A DNA stretch of 64,000 nt. Origin: Anagrus nilaparvatae. Its lineage: Eukaryota > Arthropoda > Insecta > Hymenoptera > Mymaridae. Of the stretch, positions 36,901-48,900 are shown piece by piece. The translations under genes and the position numbers were made by a program. The stretch is from contig JAKSXM010000007.1 in NCBI GenBank assembly GCA_022575985.1, positions 4,838,501 to 4,902,500 of the forward strand, given 5' to 3'. The notes under the pieces are model-generated. The model made no database searches, was not told where the DNA came from, and saw only the letters and a program-made list of their open reading frames with translations. The first letter of the stretch is position 1. Every line of letters begins with the position of its first letter.

Positions 36901-39900
36901 TGAAACAAATTCTGATGATGTATTATCTTACAAACAAAATTTTGCAACAAACCTGAATGAGTTGAATGATGTTATGTTTGACCTCACGGGAGGGGTTGGA
37001 TCTTGTATTATGCATCTTAACGTTAGAAGTATACATTGTAATTTATTATTTTTAAAAAATTTTTTAAATAGTTTGGTTATTAAGCCCCAAGTAATAATAT
37101 GCACAGAAGCATGGAAAATTCATAATCCTAATCTACTTAATATTGATGGTTACAAATTTTATTTTAATGACAGTAAAATTAATAGATCTGATGGTGTGGT
37201 TGTTTATGTTGCTTCTAATTTAATTACGGAGGCTGAAAATATTATTATAGAAGAACTAATAATTCCATGCCTGAAAATTACAATTAATAATGTGGTAATT
37301 AGGGTTTCTGCCTTTTATAGATGTCACAAATTTTCTAAATTAAAGTTTATTGAAAAAATGAAACTATTTTTAAAAAAAAGTGAAAAATTAAAAAATCATT
37401 TCTTGGTAGGTGACTTCAATATTAATATTTTGGATGATGACTTGATACATAACCAATTCCTTGGTGAATTATTAGCCAATGGTTATTATCCTCTATTTAA
37501 ATCTATAACTAGGCCAAACCCTAATACTAACTACACTAGCGGGTCATGCATTGATAATATTTATACTAACTCTACTCTAACATGTCAACCTATTATTTAT
37601 CAACAATTATTCAATGATCACTATCCTATATTTTGTGTCCTTGACCTGGGAAAGATTGAAGATCCGATTAATAAAACTAACAATTTCATTAACAAAAAAA
37701 TTAATTACAACAAACTTTTTAAAATTGGTAGCAAATTGAACTGGTCTAATATCTATAAAATTGAAAACCCGGATATTGCAATAAATACATTAATTAAAAT
37801 GATTCAAACTTGCATAAATAAAGCTAGCAAAAATAATAAAAAATTAAATAAAATGAGAAAAGAATGGATTACAGTAGGAATTTTGAATTCAACTCATAAT
37901 AAGGAATTTATCTATAATCTATTAAAAAGTAACCCAAATAATTCTGACCTAAAAAAATATTACAATAAATATTGTAAATGTCTTAAAAAAGTTATAATAG
38001 CAGCTAAAATTATAAATGATAATGAAAAAGTAAAAAGCATTAGAAATAACTCGCGTAAAATTTGGAATTTCATAGATTGTAAATTAGGTAGAAAAAATAA
38101 AAATACCATTAATAGCTTTCCAACAAAGATTATTAATGATGATAGAACGTATGAAAATCAAAAAGATATTGTTAACAGTTTTAATTGCTACTACAATACT
38201 GTTGGTGTTAATTTGCTAAATAAATTCTCTAACATTAATACAGCTAATAATTTAACTCAAACTAACATTAATACATCTAGTTGTGAATCTATATACCTCT
38301 ATGAAACAAATATCAGTGAGGTGTTTAAAATTGTGGCTAATTTGAAGGATAAGAGTGGTGGAGTAGATGGCATTAATGCTAAAAGTTTAAAAATTTTGAA
38401 CAATATGATAGCAGGTCCTTCAGCATACATTTTTAATATCTGTATTGATAATGGAATTTGGCCAATTTCCTTGAAAATGGCAGAAATAATTCCAATTTAC
38501 AAAGGTGGTAATAAGACCTTGATGACTAATTATCGTCCCATCTCTCTTATCTCGAATCTTGCCAAGATTTTTGAAAAAGTTATTCACACTAGATTAACTA
38601 TTTACCTAAGATCTAAAGGCTTCATTTCTGAGCGTCAGTTTGGTTTTTTGCAGGGCTGTGGCACAAAGGACGCGTTACATTGTGTTACAGAACATATTTA
38701 TAAAAGTTTTAATAATAGCAAAGTAGTAATAGGCACTTTTATTGATCTAAAAAAAGCATTCGACACAGTACAGCATGAAATTTTACTAGAAAAATTGGAA
38801 AAATATGGAATAAGGGGTATTACTAATCTATTAATTAAAAATTACCTTTTGAATAGACAGCATGCAGTTAAGAATGGTGATACAATTAGTGATTTTCTAA
38901 CTATTAATATAGGAGTCCCGCAAGGTTCAATATTAGGGCCTCTACTTTTTTTAGTGTATATTAATGATCTGTTAAAGTTATTACCGCTAATTTTCTCTTA
39001 TGCTGATGATACAGCAATTTTTGCCATTGAAAATGATTGGACCAGGGCTCAAGCAATGATGAATGAATATTTATCACTGGTTGGGGTCTGGTTCACTAAT
39101 AATAAATTAACATTAAACCCTGAAAAAACAGTTTATATAACTTTTGGTTCCTCGAAATCTAGCATCCCAATTAATGACCTATTCATTCATATTAATCATA
39201 TGAAGATAGAAAGGGTAAAAACGGTAAAATACTTGGGAATATATCTGGACCAGTTCTTGAAGTGGGACTCCCATGTTAATTTTACTGTTAGTAGAATAAA
39301 ATACCTAACTTTTGTTTTCTATAAATTGAGATACCTTGATAATTTCATTCTTAAAATGATATATGACTCTTTATTTCTAAGTATTGCCTCCTACGGAATT
39401 TCTGTCTGGGGTAGTGCTTATAATAACAGTCTAAGAATACTTCAATCATATCAAAATAAAGTAACTAAATTTATAGGAACCAACAGTGATCTTTTAAACT
39501 TCTTAAATATCAAACAACAATTCGTATTAAATTCATTAATTTATTATTATGATGATTTTCAACAAAGATACATTAAATCATCTTCCAAATCAAGAAATAA
39601 AATCTTAATCTTGCCTAAAATAAATAAGTCGGTCTTTAGAAATAGCTCACTAATAGTTGCTATGAATACCTTCAATAGCCTACCTAAAACCTTAAAGATA
39701 TGCCAAAATAAAACACAAAATAATCTTAAAAAATTATTAAAAATTCAGTTGTTTGCTTAGTACTAGTCTACCTAACGCTGGGGGACATTCCTAACATTAT
39801 TTTGATTCGTTTGGTTGGTTGCAAATTTAAATTAATTTAAATTATTTCACAAATTATAATGTTTATATTTTTATTTAGTTTTAGTTCTGTTTTCGATTGT

Positions 39901-42900
39901 ATAATTTTTTAGTTTAATTTTTATTTTATATTTATAATTAAATTATACTGCCTATCCCTGCACAGATTTTCTTGAAAATCTCTAGGGTATAGCATTATTT
40001 TTATATTATTTTTGTGAGTGATAATTTGTAATATCTCCATAAAATTATATGTAAGATGATGTATATATTTTTGGGCAATAAATAATAATAATAATAATAT
40101 ACTTCTTCAATGCATTCTTCCAAAATACCCTTTTTTTTTTACTACTACTTACAATTTTATTATAAAAAAATTCATTAATAATTTTAGCTGTTTTACTGCT
40201 TCTATTTGTTATATTCTTTAATACATATTTACAGCACAACAATTTAGATCTTTCTTCAAACAATAAGATTTTTGATTCAGCAATACTAACATTATTTGGA
40301 GTGCTTCTTCTATATCCTATAGCTAATTTTATGCAATAGTTTTGAATTCTTTCCAGGACTTTTTTCTTTTTCTTAGTTTTAGGATAATAAATAAAGCTTG
40401 CATAGTCCATAATAGATCTTACAAAACTTTTATAAAATGAGAGAAGCGTGTTTGGGTGGGATCCCCCCTACGTTCCCCATAAAAATTTAATAATGTTAGT
40501 TGCACGATTAGTTTTTTCTTGAACATATGCAATATGTTTTTGGAAACTTAGTTCATAATCGAACATAAGACCTAAAAATTTTGCTAAATGAGCAGATTTG
40601 ATCTCATTATTATCAATTAATAATGATGTTTCTGCGGGTTTTATTTTATTTTTATTGAAGTGCATAAAAACTGTTTTATCTACCGATAATTTTAACCCTA
40701 ATTCATTTAAATTATTATTTATTGTCGTTATGGCATTTTCTAATAAACTAATATCTTCACTATAGTTATCAATTTTAAGGTATACTGCAATATCATCAGC
40801 ATATTGCAATCATGAAATTCTTGAATTAATATATTTTTCAATTTTATGTGTATACAGTATATATAAAAGTGGACTAGTTCCACCTTGTGGAACTCCTCTA
40901 TTTACTATTCTAGGTTTGTTAAGGTTATATTCAGTGTAAATAAATCATTCATACGTTAGATATTTAATAAGTTCAACTATTTTTTGAGAACAGCCAATAT
41001 CTGCTAAAATTTTTAAAAGTATATCTGTTTGTACATAATTAAAAGCACCATTGACATCCAAAAAGGCACATAGCACATCTTCTTTTTTGTCAAAAGCTCT
41101 TTCAATTTCTAATGTGAGTGCAGTTAAATTGTCGTTAGTGGATAAACCTTTTCTAAAGCCTATCTGCGAGTCTGGTATAATATTATTATGCTCAAACCAC
41201 TATCTTAGCCTATTAGTATTCATTAATTCAAAAAGTTTACATACGCATGACGTTAGAGCAAACGGCCTTAATCCACTGCCATTAGGTTTTTGTACAAAGT
41301 GTATGTATATATTTTTCCAACAGTCCGGATAAGAATTATTTTTAAACATATCTTAATACTATATATATTTGAAAATTTATTTGTTTGTTTGTCTGTTTGT
41401 CTGTTTGTCTGTTTGTCTGTTTGTCTGTACCCTAATGACTCAAGAACCACCGAACCGATTGGCATGAAACCGGGGTCAAAATGAAGAAAAAAAAAAATGC
41501 GGGTGACATAGGCCCTATATTTTCTGATTAGCTATTGTAGTTTTTGAGATATTTAATTTTTAGTATTTTTGAACTTGATAACATTTTTTAAAAATTTAAT
41601 CAAAAATTGAAATATCTCGATACTATCGAAAAATTTTGGTATCGCACTTCATAGTATTCAATTCAGAACTAATTTTTACGTATTCTCTGAAATTTTTATT
41701 CAAAACGGAGGTATCTTTAAAATTTTATAAAATATTTTAAAAATTTTTTACTATATCTTAATACTATATATATTTGAAAATTTATTTGTTTGTTTGTCTG
41801 TTTGTCTGTTTGTCTGTACCCTAATGACTCAAGAACCACCGAACCGATTGGCATGAAACCAACGTCAAAATGAAGAAAAAAAAAATGCGGGTGACATAGG
41901 CCCTATTTTTTCTGATTAGCTATCATAGTTTTTGAGATATTTAATTTTTAGTATTTTTGAACTTGATAACATTTTTTAAAAATTTTATAAAAAATTGAAA
42001 TATCTCGATACTATCGAAAAATTTTGGTATCGCACTTCATAGTATTCAATTCAGCACTAATTTTTACGTATTCTCTGAAATTTTTATTCAAAACGGAGGT
42101 TTCTTTAAAATTTTATAAAATATTTTTAAAATTTTTTACTATATCTTAATCTTAATACTATATATATTTGAAAATTTATTTGTTTGTTTGTCTGTTTGTC
42201 TGCTTGTCTGTTTGTCTATTTGTCTGTACCCTAATGACTCAAGAACCGCCGAACCACTTGACATGAAACCAGTGTCATAATAATGAATAAAAGTATTCGG
42301 ATAACATAGGCTATAGTTTTCTGACTCAGATTTCTTACTTTTGGAGACATTCAATTTTTACTATTTTTAGGATATATAAAATTTTTTGTAAATTTGCTTA
42401 AAAAGTGAAATACCTAAAAAATATGATTAAATTTTACTGTCACAATTGGTATTACTTAACTTGGCACTAATTTATGCGTACTAAGTTAAATTTTTTTATT
42501 TTCTCTATTATAACTAGAGAATCAATCAGAACCTATAATTTTTCATTAATGTTTCACCTACGCTGCTCTGAATAGTTTTAATGTGTTTGCATAATTATAA
42601 ATTTGTAGAGAAACATGATTTTTTTAAGCAACAGAAAAGTATTGAAGTAAATGTGAATAGGAGGGACTGAGTTTCATTCGAAAAATCTGAATGTGTTTGC
42701 ATAATTATAAATTCGCAATGAAAAATGATTTTTTGAAGCAACACAAACAGAAGGAAATGTGACACAGGGGGGGGGGCGGAGCCCCCCCCCTCCAACTTTT
42801 GCTAGTATTATATATATTCAACTCAAATTTTAGGGTATAGTATATTATATTATTTGATTGTTTTTATTATATTATTGTATATTATATATTTGTTTGTTTT

Positions 42901-45900
42901 TCTGTTTGTCTGTTTGTCTGTACCCTAATGACTCAAGAACCGCCGAACCACTTGATATAAAACCAGTGTCATAATAAAGAATAAAAGTATTCGGATAACA
43001 TAGGCTATAGTTTCCTGACTCAGATTTCTTACTTTTGGAGACATTCAATTTTTACTATTTTTAGGATATATAAAATATTTTGTAAATTTGCTTAAAAAGT
43101 GAAATACCTAAAAAATATGATTAAATTTTACTGTCACAATTGGTATTTATACTTTATTACTTAATTATTTAATTTGGCACTAATTTATACGTACTAAGTT
43201 AAATTTTTTTATTTCCTCTATTATAACTAGAGAATCAATCAGAACCTATAATTTTTCATTAATGTTTCACCTACGCTGCTCTGAATAGTTTAAATGTGTT
43301 TGCATAATTATAAATTTGAAGAGAAACATGATTTTTTTAAGCAACAGAAAAGTATTGAAGTAAATGTGAACAGGAGGGACTGAGTCTCATTCGAAAATTC
43401 TGAATGTGTTTGCATAATTATAAATTTGCAATGAAAAATGATTTTTTGAAGCAACACAAACAGAAGGAAATGTGACGCAGGGGGGGCAGAGCCTCCCCTC
43501 CAACTTTTGCTAGTCGTTATATATATCAAGTAATAATAAATGGTATTTTATGGGCACATTCCTTAACAACTCATAATTTATTCCATCCATTCCAGGTGAG
43601 GAGTTAGAACCCCTAGATTTAAGTGCAATATTAAACTCTGTATATGTGAAAGGACTATCAAAAAATTCATTCTCTTCACATTTTGGTATCCAATTTGGCT
43701 TAGTTGGAACCCAGGCTGGGCATAATTTGTCTAAAGATTCAAGGGCTTTTTGCCTTTTTTCACTTTTATTAGCAATATTATTAGAAGGTCATTTGACCCA
43801 TTTATTTTTGAAAATTTTAGTTTTCTCCCAAGTATAACTTAAGTTTGCATGTAAATTTATTGTTTCTGCAAATTTTCTATAAGATTCTCTTTTTTTACTT
43901 TTAAATATTTTTTTTGCCATAGCCACTTTTTTTTTATATTCAATTAAGTCAACAAGTTCTTTTGAATATTCCCATTTTTTAAAGGCAGCTTGTCTTTTCC
44001 TTTTGATTTTATCACAGTCTATGTCCCACCATGCTACCGGGTTCCTATATTCTTTTCTGGAAACTTTCCTTTTTTTGGGGGTATTTTTAACCACGGCATT
44101 TTCAATGCTTTTAACAAAAAAATTATATTTTTCTTTTGGAGAAAGCTGATTATATTCATAGGTAAAGAATTGATCATAGTCCTCATTCAGCAAAATTTGT
44201 ACATTTTTCCAATTTGTTTTTTTTGTATTTATTTTAAAACTTTTTTTTATGTAATAATATTTTTCAGTGAAAATGCTTATAATGATGGGATAGTGATCTG
44301 AACCACACGTTTCTTTGTATATTTTAACATCTACATATTGTGCAAGGTCATTATTTGTTAGAACTAGATCAATATTAGATTTATTTCCAGTACTAAAATC
44401 TACACGCGTTTTTGTGTTAGTATTATGAATGTTAATATTGTTTTTACTTATACTATTAAAAAGTCTAGAGCCATTAACCCCGTTACCGGCACAATTCCAG
44501 GCTTGATTGTGTGCATTAAAATCCCCCATCATTATAGTATCTTCACTGTATACAATATTTTCAATTACTACATCCCAATCTTCCTGTGCTAATACAATTT
44601 CAGGAGGCTTATAGGTTGCAATAATATTAAAAGGTTTCTTAACATTAGTAATCATAACAGCTAAAATTTTAATATCATTATTAGGTATTATTAAGTTACT
44701 TACAATTTCAAAACTTAGTTTTTTTGAGATTAAGAATAAAATACCACCACCTCTGTTATTTTCTCTATCCCTTCTCAAAAGATTATACCCTTGGAGACAG
44801 CATTTGTTGTCTTCTATTTTTTCATTCAACCAGGTTTCTACAGATACCAATATATCCAAACCAGCCATTATTTTGCTAATATCTTCAATTTTATTTAGAA
44901 AACTTCTGCTATTCCAAAACATTATATTCAAATCACCTGTAACTTTTTCCAATTGCACTGTATTTTCACTGTTATTACTATAAATCATATTATTTTGAGC
45001 CATTTTTGCATTTTTTTTTTTTTTTTTTTTTTGTACTTTTTTACTTATTTTTAAGTTTAACATCTGTGTTTTCTTTTATCACATCGTCCTCGTCGTCACT
45101 TATTTCCTTAGAAATGTCATTAGTAATATTATCGTAATTCGTATCCTCACCAACTCTCTCTTCTATCATACTTAAATTTTTTTTATATAAGTCAGTCTTG
45201 TCCTAATTTTTCTATCTTTTACACTTAGTTTTAATTTTGTTAGTGTTATTATTAGCCCATCTATATTTTTTGTATAAAGAGAGGGAAGATTTTTGATTTC
45301 ATTATATTTGTAAGTATACGACATATAAAGAAAATCAATTAACTCCCCTTTGTTTATATTAATTTTATTTATTTCACCATCTGGGCTCTCGTCTATGAGA
45401 AAAGTATTTACTTCCGCTTCTATATTTTCTCTTAGATTTCTTTCTTTTTTTTCTTCTTCTATCGTCTTTCTTTTACTATTTGCCTTCTGTTTTTTCTCAG
45501 TCGCTTGCTTTTGATTCTGGTGAGAACTCTGTATGGCGCGAGGACTTCCTGTTTTAGCGGGGGTCCCAGTCAGTCTTTTCTGATCTTTTTTATCACTTAT
45601 CTGCTTATTAACATCTTTCGTACTTGCTTCAATTATTTGACCACTGACTTCTTGAGCATCTATATTAGAAAGCTCATCACTCATCACATTATTACCTGTA
45701 TCAGTTACCTGTTCGCAATCCTCAAGTTGATCCTCGTCAGGAACAGTTTTACTAGCTTCATGTGTAGTAGCTTTGGTTAGCGATACACTTTTTTTACTTA
45801 CACCCACTCTTCCTTTTTTAGTACAAAATCTTGCAATATGGCCCAATTCTTGGCATAGAAAGCAATTAATTTTGTCAATCGAAGTGTAAATTCGATACTG

Positions 45901-48900
45901 TGTACCTTCATACTCGATTACTAGTTCACTTGGTATCTTATTCATATCCTTCAGCTCTATATACACCTGTATTCTAAAGCTTAAAACATGTGAATATTCT
46001 TCCCGATTGATTCCAGCTCTTATGTACGATAAGTCAGATTTAAGTGTAACATTGTTTTGTCTTAAGTAATTAGTTATTTCCTGATGAGGGATAACTGGAT
46101 ACACATTCGAGAAAATTACCTTTTGACTGTCTTCAACTAAAGGTCGAATCTTTAATTCTACCCCTTTTACTGTAATTCCGTTGTTACCGTCTTTAGTAAT
46201 ATCTTTAACTAAGCTTTTGTTATTTAAATAAACGCAGACTCTGGCCTGCGGAATTTCAGACACAAATGTTACATTTTGAGGGCCGACTTTAGTCCCAATA
46301 GCGACTATCTATAGTCATCTATAGATAATCCATCAACCGCATCAATCAATACTGCTTCCTCATTTTTAGGGTTTATACTTAGCTCGACGACTTTAGAATA
46401 CGATTTTTTACTGTGATAACTGCTTGCATTAGTACTGTTCATTTTTACTATAATTTTGCAAATCGAAAACTGCTCTTTTAATAATTTCCAAAATGCTTTT
46501 ACCGTTTAATTATTTATTTATAAATATATAAAACACCATTATTTTTTTTTTATCTCTTCTCTTTCCATTTTACGTATTATATTATATCACATGAAATTCT
46601 AATACAATTAAAAAAAAAAAAAAAAAAAAAAAACTTAGGAAGAGCTTTGTCATATGTCCTATACTTACGACGGTCGCGACAAAACTGCATATTAATTTAA
46701 AACTTAAAATTAAATAAAAATATTATAAATTATTGCCTTTCTTTGAGTGATTTAAAAATACGTTTTTAAATTTTAAAAATAAAAATTATTACTAACATGC
46801 TGTCATGTAACTTATCGTTTGCATCAATAATATCTTGAGCATGCCTATATTGTAAGAAAGTCATAACTGAAGTTCCAATAAAAAGGAATGTAAATTTAAT
46901 AACCATTTCAACATCATCTATTAAAAACACCTACAAATGAAATGCAAATTAAAAAAAAAATTTAATAAAATAATTTTTTTGCACATAAATCGCTTCCAAA
47001 ACGTTTGCATCTTATGCTTTTTTATATTAGAAAAAATTTTAGAAAACTTTTATGGTATTCTAGGCTAGGCTGCGTCTATTTACCCAGAAATTCTGCAAAA
47101 ACTTCATTTACAATAACTAAAATTTAACATTTTAAAAATTTTATTTAAATCTTATAAAGTACAATAAAAAATAGTTAATTTTTCACAAAATTTTAATATT
47201 CAAGGCAGAGTGCAGAAAAGGAAGCAAAAACCAACCTCAAGTCGATATTCAAAATTTTTTATTTTTTGTTAAATGAAGTGCGTTTTACATAAAAAATTTC
47301 TGGATAACTAGACTTTGCGTTATACGAAGTATGTAATTATGTAACTTACAACAACGCCGCATAAACTTATTAATATAAGTGTTAAAAGCATCAAAATTCC
47401 TCCGAGTCTTTTATTTAATTTTATAAATTTATTAGAGAAACTGAAAATAAAATATTAAATTATGTACTTTTTTATGCAAATAAAATTCTAAAATAAATTA
47501 TAGTACCTAGGTCATTATGAATAATGAATATTCTCTAAGCAAGTGTAAACTATTTGAATGTAATGAATTTGCACCAAGATTTTATTGTAACCACAAGGGG
47601 CTTATTTTGTCATTACAGGATACTTAGCACCTGACAGGGCTGAATTTTTCTGAATCATTTTGTACATCCAGAGCCCATTTTCATAGTCGGGAATTAACTG
47701 TATTATTAATATTATTATTAGAATTTACTAGGCGCAGGCGTGACCAATGCACAACAAGTTATAATAATTTACAGTCTAATTATGTGTACATATAGTACAT
47801 ACAAATTTATTTGAATAAGTGTAATCAAATTAACCAATATAATACGTTTACAAAAGAAAAAAGTTTAAAATTGAATTAATAAAATATAATAAATAGTTAA
47901 AGAGCATCCCGGAATATTAGGGGAAAATCTGCACCAGAATGATATCTAAAAAACCTTTTACAGATTGTTTATATATAAAAAAAAATAAGTTCCCCGTTGG
48001 AATTTTGCCCACAGCTGCACTTCATGGGGCAGGGGGGGGGGAAACGTGTTTTTTTTCTCTTTTTTTTCAAAAATTTATAACTCTGGTTCCTTAGTACCAA
48101 AATAGGTTTACATGGTCTTAAAACACTCATCCTTGATACATTTTTCATATACAAAAGTCCAAAAATAATTTTGCCCACTTTAGGAACCCTTAAATTCAAA
48201 AATACTTAAGACTAACATTAAAAATTTTACTTTAAAATTCAATTATTTTGCTATATCAAAAATCACCTCTCTGAAAAATTTATATGTTTTTTATCTATCA
48301 AAGCCCTTCAAAATGAGCCCAGTTAGAGCAAATTTGAACCGCGGGAACCGTCAAAATTTCAAAAGAACCAAAATTTTTTATGGGATTTTTTAGGAGATAA
48401 CAAGGGGATTGTCAACTGTTTGGGAATACGATTTGCTTTTAACTTTCAAAACAGGTTGTAGTAGTTGAGAAAACATCCTTCATACCCTCAGTTTACCTGA
48501 ATGGACCGCCTGGTCCTAGAAATTAGACCCTATAGCAGAGTTATATGCTATATAAGATAGGACTTTTTAGGCTATCTTCTAAATGACGCTGATACCTTGT
48601 TAGTAAACCAAATACCTTCCGGTTGGTCTCATTTTTTTTTAATATTTATCACCTTTTGACCCCCGTAAACCGCATTCTTTTATCAGTAATTCTCTTACCT
48701 TTATAGTCAGTAAAGCAAATGAACATTTTGGCCAAAAATGACCAATTTTTAAATTGCTGTGAAGGTACTTCATAATATTTATGTTGAATATGTATCAATA
48801 CATGTATATGCTTTTAACGTAAATGGTAAATTATTCCACACTGTAAGAGCTGTGATAAAGAATAACCTTTTATAGAACTCAGTTCTATAAAAGATTGAAG

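Larger units (their letters stand above)
35130..40099 (+). mobile_element. CR1/L2-type non-LTR retrotransposon, apparently intact
   Basis: A full-length-looking element inserted inside I-type ORF2 in the opposite orientation. The 5' UTR is about 310 bases, followed by ORF1, ORF2, a 3' UTR and a (AAT)n tail at 40077-40099. No RNase H, and the microsatellite tail points to the CR1/L2/jockey group; the exact clade is not decided. No frame break in ORF2, so this is the youngest-looking non-LTR element of the window. The first bases (AAAAAAAAAATGGCGCATAG near 35134) give only an approximate 5' limit. Confidence 0.85.
33930..46687 (-). mobile_element. I-type non-LTR retrotransposon with nested insertions
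   Basis: The element begins at 46687 with CAGTTTTGTCGCGACCG (I-like elements often begin CAGT). It ends in a 21-base poly(A) (33931-33951 as T on the plus strand), between 8-bp duplications. Own parts: 46687-43514, 41350-40100 and about 35127-33930, roughly 5.6 kb. Order on the minus strand: ORF1 gag-like with a zinc knuckle, ORF2 with APE endonuclease, RT, RNase H and a C-terminal zinc tail. A Helitron cluster (41351-43513) and a CR1/L2-like element (about 35130-40099) are nested in ORF2. All three share one insertion event into a receptor C intron. Confidence 0.88.

Noticed and set aside
40077..40099. (AAT)n as the 3' tail of the minus-strand RT
   Set aside because: The orientation fits the plus-strand CR1/L2-like element; the minus-strand element simply reads into it.
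41290..41484. Cys-rich frames (repeated CLSVCLFV) near 41.3-42.4 kb
   Set aside because: They are the TTTGTCTG repeat of the Helitron head read in frame.
43990..44301. Plus-strand 103-codon Phe-rich frame
   Set aside because: Shadow of the I-type endonuclease on the opposite strand.
46609..46635. A26 run taken as the poly(A) tail of the minus-strand I-type element
   Set aside because: The direction is wrong and it lies inside the 5' UTR; the real tail is at 33931-33951 next to the target duplication.
47341..47440. Exon read as the N-terminal (TM1) exon of a separate receptor
   Set aside because: Phase and sequence fit better as the internal exon after 50437-50342 (IIFHQDII, then NKFIKLNKRLGG).
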